Positions 9,285 through 19,050 of a DNA stretch of 23,564 nt are shown in pieces. The stretch's first letter is position 1, and the number at the start of each line of letters is the position of its first letter. The stretch comes from Chara braunii (Eukaryota; Streptophyta; Charophyceae; Charales; Characeae): positions 2,089,072 to 2,112,635 of the forward strand of contig BFEA01000121.1 of assembly GCA_003427395.1 (NCBI GenBank), read 5' to 3'. The translations under genes and the position numbers were made by a program. The notes below the pieces were generated by a model. The model saw only the letters and a program-made list of their open reading frames with translations, had not been told where the DNA came from and ran no database searches.

Positions 9285-9929
9285 CTAGTAGGCTGACAAA
9301 ATCTTATCCTTATCGAACTCGGAGAACTGTCTAAGGAAATACCTGCTCATGATTCGGTCTGTTACCCCCGGAATCGGTAACGCCACTAGGGTGAATGCCC
9401 TCAGAAAGTCGTTGTAGGTCGCATAATTCTTCCTCAGTATGACCGCCAATTCAGCCTCTGTTGTCATTTTCTCCGCCTTCAGATACTTCCTCATCATTTC
9501 ATTTTGAGTCTCTTTCTAGGATCCACTGGCGGCGACGATGGCCATAATGTCCTTTCCTAGGCTTAGTGACACATGTTGCCCTAGGTGGTCCATCTTTTCT
9601 TCCTCGCTCCATTTCAACAGGGCTGCTAGGTTCTCATAGCCTATCAAGAATTCGGTGATGTTTGCCCCATTAAAGGTAAGCTTCTTCTTGGCGTCCGCGA
9701 GGTAGCCCTGATTTTTGTTCAATGCCCGAGTGAGGGTGGATACTATTTTCTTGAGCCCGCTCTCAGAACTACCTGTTTCACCCGTCGTACTAGTCCCTTC
9801 TTCTTCCTTGCTATCCTTCCGCTTTTCTCCGGTTGTTGTCGTTCCCTCCGGATCAAACCATCCTAGTACCCTTTCCCTGAGACCCCAAAGTTCGTCGCAC
9901 CCCTTCATTACTTTTGGCGCGACAGGCAA
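9285..9929 (-). pseudogene. Gag core (capsid-like) region
   Basis: Two stretches, 9929-9516 and 9497-9285, are in the same frame, separated by a TAG at 9518-9516 and six sense codons, and end at TAG 9287-9285. The first part has a low-complexity Thr/Gly/Glu segment and then a helical region (ITEFLIGYENLAALLKWSEE) typical of the retrotransposon Gag core. The second continues with YATYNDFLRAFTLVALPIPG and ends in FDKDKILSAY. The similarity to Gag cores is a matter of general character and position, not a strong motif match. The product would form the virus-like particle shell. Confidence 0.75.
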
Positions 9930-9979
9930 GCGGCTAGCACCAATGTCTATGGCAGGTGGGTTTGTAGCCTTCTCCGCTT

Positions 9980-10459
9980 CTACAACCAGGGAGTCCCCCT
10001 TTCCCTTCCTTTCTTTGTTAGGTGTCCCCCTGTGGCTACTATCCTTTCCTCCGTGCCTGATTTTGCCCCGGCTAGTCCTTGCGCTCTTCTCATAGTTCTT
10101 CTCCCGGAAAGTTCGTTTCGTTCGATAAGCCTCGCCTTATACTCTGCGGTTCGTTTATCTATTTCTGCCAGCTTACGCCGGGCATCCGAGACTTTCGTTT
10201 TCTTGGCTATGATTCCATCTGAGTTTCGCGGGCTTGACCTTTCCTTGTCTCTTCCTTCCTTAGTTTCCTGAGATCCTCGCTTACTTCCCCCGGGCTTTCC
10301 CAAACTTTCCCCCGTCGAGAGGTCCTTCCCGTCTTCCTTGGTCCCCTCCGGATTTGTTGATTCTCGGTCCCTTACTGACCCTTCATTCCGTTCCGCACCC
10401 CTCTCTGTGCCCTGACTCCCTTTGCTCCGCAGATTCCCAGCTTCTTCTTCCGACGCCAT
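9980..10459 (-). pseudogene. Gag N-terminal region, with start codon and frameshift at its end
   Basis: The ATG at 10459-10457 lies in AACAATGGC, the plant initiation consensus, and is the best-supported start in the element. The first ~85 residues are low-complexity Glu/Lys/Gly/Ser. Residues 86-128 (KKTKVSDARRKLAEIDKRTA and on) form a basic coiled-coil-like helix. The frame stops at 9982-9980, but the reading shifts into the gag-core frame across a run of five G (plus strand C at 9994-9998), where SLVVEAEKATNPPAIDIGAS follows. A single-base slip in that run would explain the break. Confidence 0.78.
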
Positions 10460-10922
10460 TGTTTCTTAACCTTGCACATGAAGAATTTTTTTTTTTTGCG
10501 AAACGGCCGGTCGTTCACAGCTTCCCTAGCTCCCAGGTCCTAAGGTTCTCCTTATTTTTGCTTATTTCCGTATTTTCTCGTCTCATATCTGTCGTGACAG
10601 CTTACCCTACGTCTTCTTACTTAGCAGGGCGCAACTTTCCTTTCCTCTGCCGGAAGGTCCGCTGCCGGGGTTCGGCGTTCCGTCACTACCGTGCCTCGGT
10701 TTTAAGGCGGCATCCAGGGTTGGCGGCCCTCCAATCAAAGATGGCTCCTTTGCCTTCCCAAACCCCGGATACCCTCAGCGTCCTTAATGGATGTGGCCTT
10801 CCCGGTCTCTTTCCTGCCGTTTCCTAGGCAGAACAGGACTCCGACCACCACCCTCCGTAGATGGTTAATCCCTCATTCTGACTTCCAGCTTTTACTTTTT
10901 GCTGCCTTTCCCCCGTACCTTC
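10460..10922. other. Leader between module array and gag, no gene seen
   Basis: This 463-nt stretch has stops in all minus frames and no recognisable domain. An A-run of 12-13 on the minus strand (plus T at about 10486-10498) lies about 27 nt upstream of the gag ATG. It separates the upstream protein-module array from gag, so gag would need its own initiation or a spliced or subgenomic transcript if both were expressed. Confidence 0.5.
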
Positions 10923-11696
10923 TCACGCCGGCCCCTCATGCCTATTCTGTTCGTCAGGCTCGTCAAACAGGTTAGCCACCCCCGCAAGGCAGTTTTCTCC
11001 CATTTCTATCTTCCTGATAATTATCGGTTCATACTCCTCAAACGCCAAGCGTGGTAACCCGAATATCAGGATTTCGATGAGTTCAAGTAGTTCTCGGGCC
11101 TGATTCCCCTAAAACGGCCCGTGCCTAACCGACACACCGTAAAACATTCCCGTCGTCTGCGGCTGAAAGTGGTGGATCCAGACTAAGGTTGAGTCCACCA
11201 GGTCTCTTGCCCTCGAGAGACTGTCAAATACCAAATCTATCATGAAACGAGGCACTCGGCACTCGGCACCGCAATCCTGTCATCGGGGCCCTGAACTCTC
11301 GCCATCCTCCTACCTCCACCCGGGTTCTCAGTCCAGCATTCCTTCTCCCCCGAATCTCCTGGCCTATCCGGTTCACTATCGTGGCAGCAACCTGTGTTCC
11401 AGTGCCATCTTAGTTCCTAGCTCGTGCCATCCAATCTCTGGTAGGTATACGGTCCCTGTCACCCTCAATTTTGCATACAGGTCATCCCCCGGCCCCCTAT
11501 TGAACCTCATACCGCTCCACAAACACTCTACCATCATGAACGCCTGGTCCCTTCCCAAGGTCACAGCTCTCCATTTTGTGTCTATCCCTCGGACTATGTA
11601 GCTTGTCGGGAGTGACACTTCCCATCCATTTCCGCTTTCCATGGGCGGTCGAGGGTGCGTGGGTCGTCGCGACATCTGGGCGTGTCTCATTGCCAT
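10923..11696 (-). pseudogene. Module 4 of upstream repeated protein array, frameshifted
   Basis: This is the fourth copy of an unrecognised two-part module. The first part lies in the 11696-11376 frame: X domain at 11648-11514 (GWEVSLPTS ... MMVECLWS) and the end motif GTVYLPEIGWHEL. The reading then shifts to another frame at about 11391 (LRTRVEVGGWREFRAPM) and again near 11220 (MFYGVSVRHGPF, stop, GNQARELLELIEIL), ending at the TGA at 10925-10923. These match module 2 (VVMGGWKEFRPPCL, EFYKTSLRFGPFHG) and module 1 (DFCRLSVEKGSFEGNWAKEL). At least two frameshifts and two stops break it. No function can be inferred. Confidence 0.72.
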
Positions 11697-12303
11697 CGCT
11701 GATTAGCAGTTCCCTGCACAGTCTAAACAGCAAGCGAACTCTGCTTATTCCATCCATTCTTTCGACCACCCCTCCACCCAGCTGTTCTAGTAAGAAGGGC
11801 GGCAACCTCGTCCGAACGTTCTCACTAGGCAAGTTGAATCTCCCAGTCATGGCTACCCTAAGGTTTGTCGTTACATCATCGAACCCCGGGTCATCGAACT
11901 CGAACCCCGCCTGCCACACTAGCTGTCATGCTTCCTTGAACATGCTTACTGGATCTTCCCCAGATGCCGGTAGGACTCCGAACGCGCGCCATCCATCCTC
12001 CGACACATACAACCACCCTTCCGCGTGCACATGTCCCCACGGGTCCGGATTCCACTCACCATTCTCATCCGCCCGCCACTCAACCCTGGTCACCAAGTAA
12101 ACCGTATTTTCCATAAGTTCAATCCCGATCCAATCCGTCATTGGTTTTCGAATCTCGTTTGTCGTGGGTAGGCTGATTTCCACACCGCCGGCGACCTCCC
12201 TTGGCGGCTGAACTCCCAGTGGGCGATCCTCAAGGAACGTCCTCTGTCGTGCCATCGCGTGCCCTATACCTGCTTTCGATCCTTTTCCCGCGGTTCTCAA
12301 CAA
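11497..12303 (-). pseudogene. Module 3 of upstream repeated protein array
   Basis: One frame interrupted by a TGA at 11928-11926. The X domain at 12207-12073 reads PPREVAGGVEISLPTT ... YLVTRVEWR, followed by HAEGWLYVSEDGW. After the stop, VTTNLRVAMTGRFNLPSENV aligns with module 1 (VTKAIDVRVELGDRGNVRK). The last third found in modules 1, 2 and 4 ([F/Y]xxxSxRxGxFxGN) is missing, so this copy is shorter. The reading frame changes near 11640-11690 before module 4 begins. Confidence 0.72.
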
Positions 12304-12535
12304 CCCCTACAATGTCCAGACATCCCGTTCCTTGCCTTAGTATTCCTTCACTCGACTGGCCCTACATAGTGCTCATGCCCTTTCATCTACGTCCCGCCCT
12401 TCCCTTTCTAATTTCCTTTCCTTCTCCTTTTTCCTTCTCCCTCTTTTCCCCCCTAGCTTACCCCGCTAGCTCGGGTTTTCCCTGCTCTTAATCGAACCAC
12501 AGTACTTCGAACAATTTAAACACATCATCCACATA
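12304..12535. other. Spacer between modules 2 and 3
   Basis: The minus strand can be read on past the TGA that ends module 2 as YVDDVFKLFEVLWFD to about 12490, which resembles the end of module 1 (FLEGIQDLWYEED). The remainder is pyrimidine-rich on the plus strand and shows no coding character. Confidence 0.5.
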
Positions 12536-13315
12536 TCAAGGTGTCGCCGCTACCTCCCGGCGGATTATGACGTCCCTGATCTCTGGAGCTACTTCTAACC
12601 GATCGTTCCTGTCTATGTCCAGAATTATGAGGACCTCCCAAGCTCTGTCGCCGTGGAAGGGCCCAAATCTCAACGATGTTTTATAGAATTCTTCTGTCAG
12701 CCATGCACAATTTATGTGTATCCGCCCCATAGTGCTGGTCACTTCCGCGACGTGATCAAAAACCCCAAACCAGTCTGCCACGAACTCGGGTACCCAAGTC
12801 TTGGTTCGTAGACAGGGAGGCCTAAACTCCTTCCATCCTCCCATCACGACCTTACTACGGACCTCATCCCACCCTTTGTTGGCAAACCTCTCGCTTGCCT
12901 TTCGAACCCTTGCCTCCGCATCCCCCAGAAGCCACATCGGACTCTGCCCTGCCACGAGCGTTGTGCAAAACAAGTGTCATCCCTGCTCGGAGAGGACGAC
13001 CGTCCCAACCGATTCTACCCTACCTTTCGCAATCTCCTCCCATCCTTCCTCTTCTCTTAGCGGGTTCCAGATGCGCTCTACCCAAAGGTTCGACAATTCC
13101 GGCACAATCTCAAATCCAACCCAGTCACACGTGGCTCCTCTCCATTCATTATCCGCTAGTATGGACATCTCCCCCCCCCCTTCGACTCGTCTCGGCTCCC
13201 ATCCTTTGAACGTGCAGTCCCTTAGCTGGAATTCCCTGGTCATCCTGGATCCCCTGCACAACCCCAATCCACCCATGCCATGCAGCCCTGAGCCCCTCTC
13301 CTTTAGAAATCCCAA
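12536..13315 (-). pseudogene. Module 2 of upstream repeated protein array
   Basis: This is one frame with a TGA at 12979-12977. The X domain at 13198-13064 reads EPRRVEGGGEMSILADNEW ... LWVERIWN, then VESVGTVVLSEQG and the stop. In modules 3 and 4 the residue aligned with the stop is Trp (EDGW, EIGW), so here the TGA most likely replaced TGG. After it come VVMGGWKEFRPPCL (shared with module 4) and EFYKTSLRFGPFHGDRAWEV. A run of ten C on the plus strand (13171-13180) lies inside the X domain and is a likely slippage site. It overlaps the end of module 1 by 13 nt in another frame, which suggests a frameshift in a formerly continuous protein. Confidence 0.75.
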
Positions 13316-14340
13316 TCCTCAATTTCTACCCCCTCTTCCTCATCCGAGTCGTCTTCATCCTCCTCATACCACAAGTCCTGTATCCCTTCCAGAAACGTCT
13401 CCCCTATCGCGACATTTCTGTGAACTATCTTCCAATGCACGTCGCTCGGGACGAACAGGCCGTCCGTACTAAGATGGTTTAGCATTGTGGCTAGTTCCTT
13501 TGCCCAATTCCCTTCGAACGACCCTTTCTCGACAGACAGGCGACAGAAGTCTTGTCGGGCCCCTTGGTACAACCCCAGACTTGCCATGGATCTACATATC
13601 TGCGCCAGCCTGCTCCGGTTTCCGAAGACGGCGTCCACCATAAAGGGCAAGGTCCTAAACGGCTTTCGCACGTTCCCTCTATCCCCAAGTTCTACTCGCA
13701 CATCAATCGCCTTCGTCACCATTTCCACCCGCTGGCACGTGACCCACACCACTTCCTGCTCAACCTCCTTGAACAGCTTGTACGAGAGTAATCCTAAAAC
13801 AAGCTCTATAATCATGGCGTTTTCCTTTTCCTTAGACAAGTAGACCCATCCCCGGGCCTCCACGGTCCCCCGAAACTCTAAGTCCAGCAAGCTCGACGCT
13901 AACCTCGTCAAGCTAACCTTGGTCCACATTGTTTCAATCCATAGGAAGACATTATTCTCAACCAGCATCACGGTTTGGTATGCCGGCTCCAGGTCCGTCC
14001 ACGTCCCTTCTTCCGGCATCACGACCGATACCCCACCCTTTACGTCCACCGGCATTTCTGGTCCGCCGGAGTAGGTCGGCGAGGACAACCACCGTGCCAT
14101 CTCGTCCCTCCCTAGTTGCCGAGTCCTGCTTTTTTCAAAGAGCACCAATCGGCCCTCGGTTAGGTCAACCGTAATCATAAATGAGAATTGTTTTAGACCC
14201 CTCATCAAGGTCTCCCTAAATTTTCCCTTTGCCCATTTCCCAAATACCGTCGCCCTGTCGCACCCAAAGTTGGTCACCATCCGCCGACATTCCTTCTCTT
14301 GGTTCCTTTCCTTCCGACTCCTATCTTTGCTTTTTTCCAT
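13303..14340 (-). CDS. Module 1 of upstream repeated protein array, intact 345-codon frame
   Basis: This is an unbroken frame on the retrotransposon coding strand, 5' of gag. The ATG has A at -3 and G at +4, a good initiation context. A basic N-terminus (SKDRSRKERNQEKECRRM) and a ~75-residue unique region precede the X domain (residues 96-140: MPVDVKGGVSVVMP ... VFLWIETMWT). VEARGWVYLSKE follows at 161-172, then a second part containing FCRLSVEKGSFEGNWAKEL (265-283). The C-terminus is very acidic (residues 326-338). Residues shared with modules 2-4 are G8, W19 or W26 and W44 of the X domain, and the GxVxLSE-type motif. I do not recognise the family. The position upstream of gag is that of the extra frame in Ogre/Tat elements, whose function is unknown. 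Confidence 0.7.
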   Translation of the reverse strand: MEKSKDRSRKERNQEKECRRMVTNFGCDRATVFGKWAKGKFRETLMRGLKQFSFMITVDLTEGRLVLFEKSRTRQLGRDEMARWLSSPTYSGGPEMPVDVKGGVSVVMPEEGTWTDLEPAYQTVMLVENNVFLWIETMWTKVSLTRLASSLLDLEFRGTVEARGWVYLSKEKENAMIIELVLGLLSYKLFKEVEQEVVWVTCQRVEMVTKAIDVRVELGDRGNVRKPFRTLPFMVDAVFGNRSRLAQICRSMASLGLYQGARQDFCRLSVEKGSFEGNWAKELATMLNHLSTDGLFVPSDVHWKIVHRNVAIGETFLEGIQDLWYEEDEDDSDEEEGVEIEDWDF

Positions 14341-14650
14341 CTTCTCTCACTTGTGCGGACTTAGATAGGGGCGAGAATAGACTTAGAAGGCTTGGTCCCT
14401 TCCCAATAATCCCAAGCAACTTTACAGAGGTAGACACAAAAAAGAAAAAAAATCAGGCAATCCTCGCACACAGGTCGGTCATCTCCTCACCGACCTTTTT
14501 CCAAAAGTTGTCTCTCCATTGTTACTATCAGCAGAGTTTTATCCCGTACCTCAAGCACAGCTCAACCGTCGCGAGCGCGGTACCCAGACTCCAGTGGGGG
14601 GACACCCTCACCTTCTTGCCCAGAATACCCCATCCCATCTTGTCGCTCTT

Positions 14651-14670
14651 GTACACCCCCGTTGGCACCA
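14651..14670 (-). promoter_or_regulatory. Candidate primer-binding site of the retrotransposon
   Basis: Read on the minus strand the site is TGGTGCCAACGGGGGTGTAC, starting with the TGG that pairs with the CCA end of a tRNA. It is preceded by TAATTTC, where an LTR end (CA) plus a short A/T spacer is normally found. It lies about 310 nt upstream of the first reading frame. It resembles the TGGCGCC-type sites of Tat/Athila elements with a C-to-T change. I could not name the primer tRNA, and the LTR pair is not identified, so this stays tentative. Confidence 0.35.
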
Positions 14671-16841
14671 GAAATTACCCCGCGTACTCGGTGGGGACAG
14701 AAATCATCAGTCCGGGCATTCACATCCATCGGTCCGATAAGAGTCAGCCTTTACCACGCCGTACTGCGAGAGGCTACTAATCGCCTCCGGAGCTCCCTCC
14801 GTGCCCCATATGCAGTGGTCCCCCTGCCGTCTGCCGACAAGCAGCCGCCCCGCCTGAGGAGACGTTTCGCACCCCGCCTGGGTAAGGTCACGAGCGATGC
14901 TCGGCCCGCCCAGGAGGGAATGCTACTAATCAACCGACGGGACCAACTCCTGCCTGACAGTCCGGTGGCCCGACCCTCGCACATAAAACCCGGCGGCCTA
15001 CCCGAAGAAAACGACGTTTCGCAACCCACACTAGCTGATGCAGACCCACCCTTTCCTTCCTAAATGGCAGGACGTTCAATTCCCCATTCATGCAGACCAC
15101 AAGTCCCAAGTGGGACACACATAATACAAGTGTCTTTCCCAAGGTGCTCCTAGCGCTTCCTACCCATGCCCTGACGTTTTTCTCTCGGGACCGTGTGTGC
15201 CACTCACCCCTAATTTCCATACATCGTGCCTGGTTCCTTTTCGTGAGCATCTTCAAGGGTGAGCTAGTTTTCTTGGAGTCTAGCAACTCCTTTCGTTCCC
15301 CTCATCTTCGCTTGTATGTCCGTTCATAGGGCGGGATTGTTCCTTCTCGATTACCATTTTGTTCGTATGGGGTTCCTTCAAGCATTTCAAGTGAAAGTGC
15401 GAAGAGCCCGTGGAGCTCCGAAGAAGAGAGAAGAAGGCACCCATGTCGGTCGGATCACTCCGCCACGGGATTTTCATTGGAATCCGGCCTAGGCCGAACA
15501 ACAACCGCCTGCCAGGTAACCGGAGCCCTTCTTTCGCACGAAGAGGAAGGGTCGACCTGCGGCTTGCCCAAGGCTTCCGCGGACGGACGAGCATCAGCCC
15601 GGAAGAAGGAGGACTAGAGTCATCTCCCACGAAGGTGGCTAACCAAGTGTGCAACACGCATGTTATTCCTCCAGGCCTGGCCTTGCCATGCGCCCAGCCG
15701 CCCTCAAATCTGATTCTCTCAAGGGATAGGGCATACACAAGTCCTCGTTCCTTATCTTAAGTTATGTTCGCGCACATGCATCGGGCACCCCCCTCGAGAT
15801 CGTATGGGTCAGTTTAACCCATACCCGACATCTCCACCATTTTTGTAGGGCCTTTCCCTGATAGACTTTCGAGCCTGAGTCGACCCCACTGTAGGTCCCA
15901 TTTGGCTCAACCCGCCCACGCTCACGCAGGGCGCGGACTGTTCGTCTCAGGGGCACTCCCACCTAGTGCTATGAGATGGGTGGGGATGGGCCGTTTACGA
16001 GAGGGCTTTACATTGGGGGATGTAACTCCGCTCTCGCGTTAGATGGTAGCTCTTTGGGCACTCGTGGTGTTTTCTCGATTCATTTAAGTGTGGCCAGGCA
16101 ATTGCTCCTTCCAATACTCATGCGGTCCAGGGGGTTTATTGAGAACTCTTCTTCTTTTCGTGCGTAGGCCAAGCGTCATCCTTGGGCCACACACCCTTTT
16201 CCTAAGCGCAACAATCCCTATGGCATCATCGGGGTGAGGCGGCGCCATCCATCCCCTACCCCTATTCTTTTTTTGCTCGACACACGTATTGCATTCACAT
16301 ATCCGTTGCAAGCCCTTAGTCTTTCTAGGCTTCCCCATTGCATGCAAAGAGTCAAGACACACACATCCATCATCCCAGGCCACACCACTTCTCCCTCGCC
16401 CCTTTTTTCCAAGCATCCTATACCAAGGTCCAACAGCATCAAGGTCTATGTCAGGCCCGCGGTCTTCCCGGTCCGGTCCCGCTCAAACCATCCCAAGCTA
16501 CTCACCTGCACAAACCCACACAAGCAAAAAACGATCCAATCCCCCACAGGGGTCAACACATTGCCCTTCCCGCAAGCCTAAGTTCCCTTTCCTTCCCAAG
16601 GTTCCTTCCACTTTCCCTTTCCTTCGCAATCAGGCCACGCACTCTCCTTAGTCATGCAGTCGGGGAAATGGTTGAGTCAACTGACCTCGTGCCAAACTGT
16701 CTCTTTTTTGCTTTCCTTTGAAGATCTTGCTTTTCACTGTCCTCAAGCGACCTTACTTTTCCCTCTTGGTGGCACAAGGGACTGACAACCCTCCCCTTGC
16801 CCTCTTTCTCCACCAAGTGTGGACCGAGTTACTCCACCAAG
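14671..16841. other. Gene-free stretch, possible 5' LTR and flank
   Basis: No frame here carries a recognisable domain; the longest (15280-15738 minus, 152 codons) looks non-genic. If the primer-binding site at 14651-14670 is right, the 5' LTR begins at about 14677 and extends to higher coordinates. I searched by eye for a copy of this sequence between 1 and 2880 and found none. No TATA-like TTTATA (plus) is present. An 8-bp inverted repeat (GTATGGGT ... ACCCATAC) lies at 15802-15824. From about 16360 the plus strand is C/T-rich. Confidence 0.4.
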
Positions 16842-16893
16842 TGAGGAAGAGAGAGGGAGAGAGAGAGAGAGAGAGGAGAGATGAAGGAAGAGA
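16842..16893. repeat. GA-rich microsatellite
   Basis: The tract is purine-only with a few interruptions, and an uninterrupted (GA)n core spans about 16856-16874. It lies ~140 bp before the G-rich minisatellite. Confidence 0.85.
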
Positions 16894-17027
16894 CCTCTAG
16901 TCCCTAATCAACTTCTCCCCTTAGCGTACCCTATCGTCCTACCTAGTGTTTCCTAGCTCTCCTTGGCGCCTTCGTTACTTACGACCCTTGAGTGACGGAC
17001 GGAGGACGGAGGAGGAAGAAGGTGCAA

Positions 17028-19050
17028 GGAGACCGGTTATGGTGGATGGGTGAAGGTGATGGTGGAGGAAAAGGGTGCAAGGTGGTTGGCTATGGCGGAT
17101 GGGTGGTGGAGATCGTGGAGGAAGGGGGTGGAAGGTGGTTGGCCATTGTGGATGGGTGAAGGAAACGATGGAGGAAGAAGGTGGAAGACGGTCAGCTATG
17201 GTGGATGGGTGAAGGAGGTGAAGGAGGGAGAAGGTTGAAGGTGGTCGACTATGGTGGATAGGTGACGGAGGTGGAGAAGGAAGAAGGTGGAAGACGGTTG
17301 GCTATGGTGGATGGGTGAAGGAGGTGGTGGAGGAAGAAGGTGGAAGGTGGTCGGCTATGGTGGATGGGCGAAGGAGGTGGAGGAGAGAGAAGGTGGAAGG
17401 TGGTCGGCTATGGTGGATNGGTGAAGGAGGTGGAGGAGGGAGAAGGTGCAAGGTGACCNGCTATGGTGGATGGGNGAAGGAGGCGATGGAGGAAGAAGGC
17501 GGAAGGTGGTTGGCTATGGTGGATGGGTGGAGGAGATGGCGGAGGAAGAAGGTGCAAGGTGGTTGGCTATGGTGGATGGGTGAAGGAGGTGGTGGAGGAA
17601 GAAAGTGGAATGTGGTCCGCTACGGTGGATGGGTGAAGGAGATGGTGGAAGAAGAGGGTGGAAGGTGGTTGGCTATGGTGGACGGGTGGTGGAGGAAGAA
17701 GGTGGAAGGCGGTTGGCTATGGTGGATGAGTGAAGGAGGTGGTGGAGGAAGATGGTGGAAGGTGGTTGGTTATGGTGGATGGGTGAAGGAGATGGTGGAG
17801 GAGGAAGGTGCGAGGGGGTAGGCTATGGTGAATAGGTGAAGGAGACGGTGGAGGAAGAAGGTGGAAGGTGGTTGGCTATGGTGGACGGGTGATGGAGGTG
17901 GAGGTGGGAGGTGTTTTGGGTTGTCCTTTGGACATCTGGGCGAGGTGGGCGGTTACGGTGGATGGGTGAAGGTGATGGTGGCGGAAGAGGATGCAAGGTG
18001 GTTGGCTATGGTGGATGGGTGGTGGAGGAAGGAGGTGGAAGGTGGCTGGCTATGGCGGACGGGTGAAGGGGATGGTGGAGAAAGGAGGCGGAAGATGGTT
18101 GGCTATGGCGGATGGGTGATGGAGGTTGTGGAGGAAGAAGGTGGAAGGTGGTTGGCTATGGCGGATGGGTGAAGGGGATGAGGGAGGATGGAGGTGGGAG
18201 GTGTTTTGGGTTGTCCTTTGGACATCCGGGCGAGGTGGGCGGCTATGGTGGATGGGTGAAGAAGATGCTGGAGGAAGAAGGTGCAAGGTGACCGGCTATG
18301 GTGGATGGGTGAAGGAGATGGTGGAGGAAGAAGGCGAGAGATGGTGGGCTATGGTGGATAGGTGAAGGAGGTGGTGGAGTGCGAAGGTGCAAGGTGACCG
18401 GCTATGGTGGATGGGCGAAGAAGATGGTGAAGGAAGAAGGTGGAAGATGGTTGGCTATGGTGGATGAGTGAAGGAGGTGGTGGAGGAAGAAGGTGGAAGG
18501 TGGTTAGCTATGGTGGACGGGTGATGGGGGATAAAGGAGGATGAAGGTGGGAGGTGTTTTCGGTTGTTTTTTGGACATCCCGGGCAAGGTGGACAGCCAC
18601 GGTGGATGGGTGAGGGAGATGGAGGAGGAAGAAGGTAGGAGGTGATTGGCTATGGTGGATGGGTGGTGGAGGAAGAAGGTGGAAGGTGGTTGGCTATGGT
18701 GGATGGGTGGTGGAGGAAGAAGGTGGAAGGTGGTTTGGCTATGGTGGATGGGTGAAGGGGATGGTGGAGGAAGAGGGTGGAAGGTGGTTGGCTATGGTGG
18801 ATGGGTGAAGGGGATGGTGGAGGAAGAGGGTGGAAGGTGGTTGGCTATGGCGGACGGGTGAAGGAGGAGGTGGAGGAAGAAGGTGCAAGGTGGCTGGCTA
18901 TGGTGGATGGGTGGGGAAGATGAAGGTGGATGGAGGTGGGCGGTGTTTTGGGTTGTCCTTTGGACATCCGTGCAAGGTGGACGGCTATGGTGGATGGGTG
19001 AGGGGGATGGAGGATGAAGAGGGTGGAAGGTGAAGAAAGTGCGAGATGGC
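17028..19050. repeat. 53-bp G-rich minisatellite array with recurring insert
   Basis: The landmark GGCTATGGTGGATGGGTGAA recurs with a modal spacing of exactly 53 bp (for example 17300, 17353, 17406, 17459, 17512, 17565). Some units are shortened to about 40 bp. The plus strand is almost free of C and T outside the landmark. A different segment, GTGTTTTGGGTTGTCCTTTG plus GACATC, is inserted four times (17911, 18201, 18554, 18943), marking a higher-order organisation of variable length (290, 353, 389 bp). Three single N bases (17419, 17459, 17475) show unresolved calls. The open frames across it (for example 17315-17821) arise because 53 is not a multiple of 3 and the G-rich strand lacks stops; they are not genes. 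Confidence 0.95.

Noticed and set aside
300-16841. A matching pair of LTRs around the retrotransposon
   Set aside because: By-eye comparison of 300-2880 with 14671-16841 found no convincing shared block. The LTRs may be too diverged, lie outside the compared area, or one may be lost.
17315-17821. 168-codon open frame with Gly/Trp-rich repeats
   Set aside because: It is produced by the 53-bp G-rich minisatellite read in rotating frames, and contains N codons. No start context or domain supports it.
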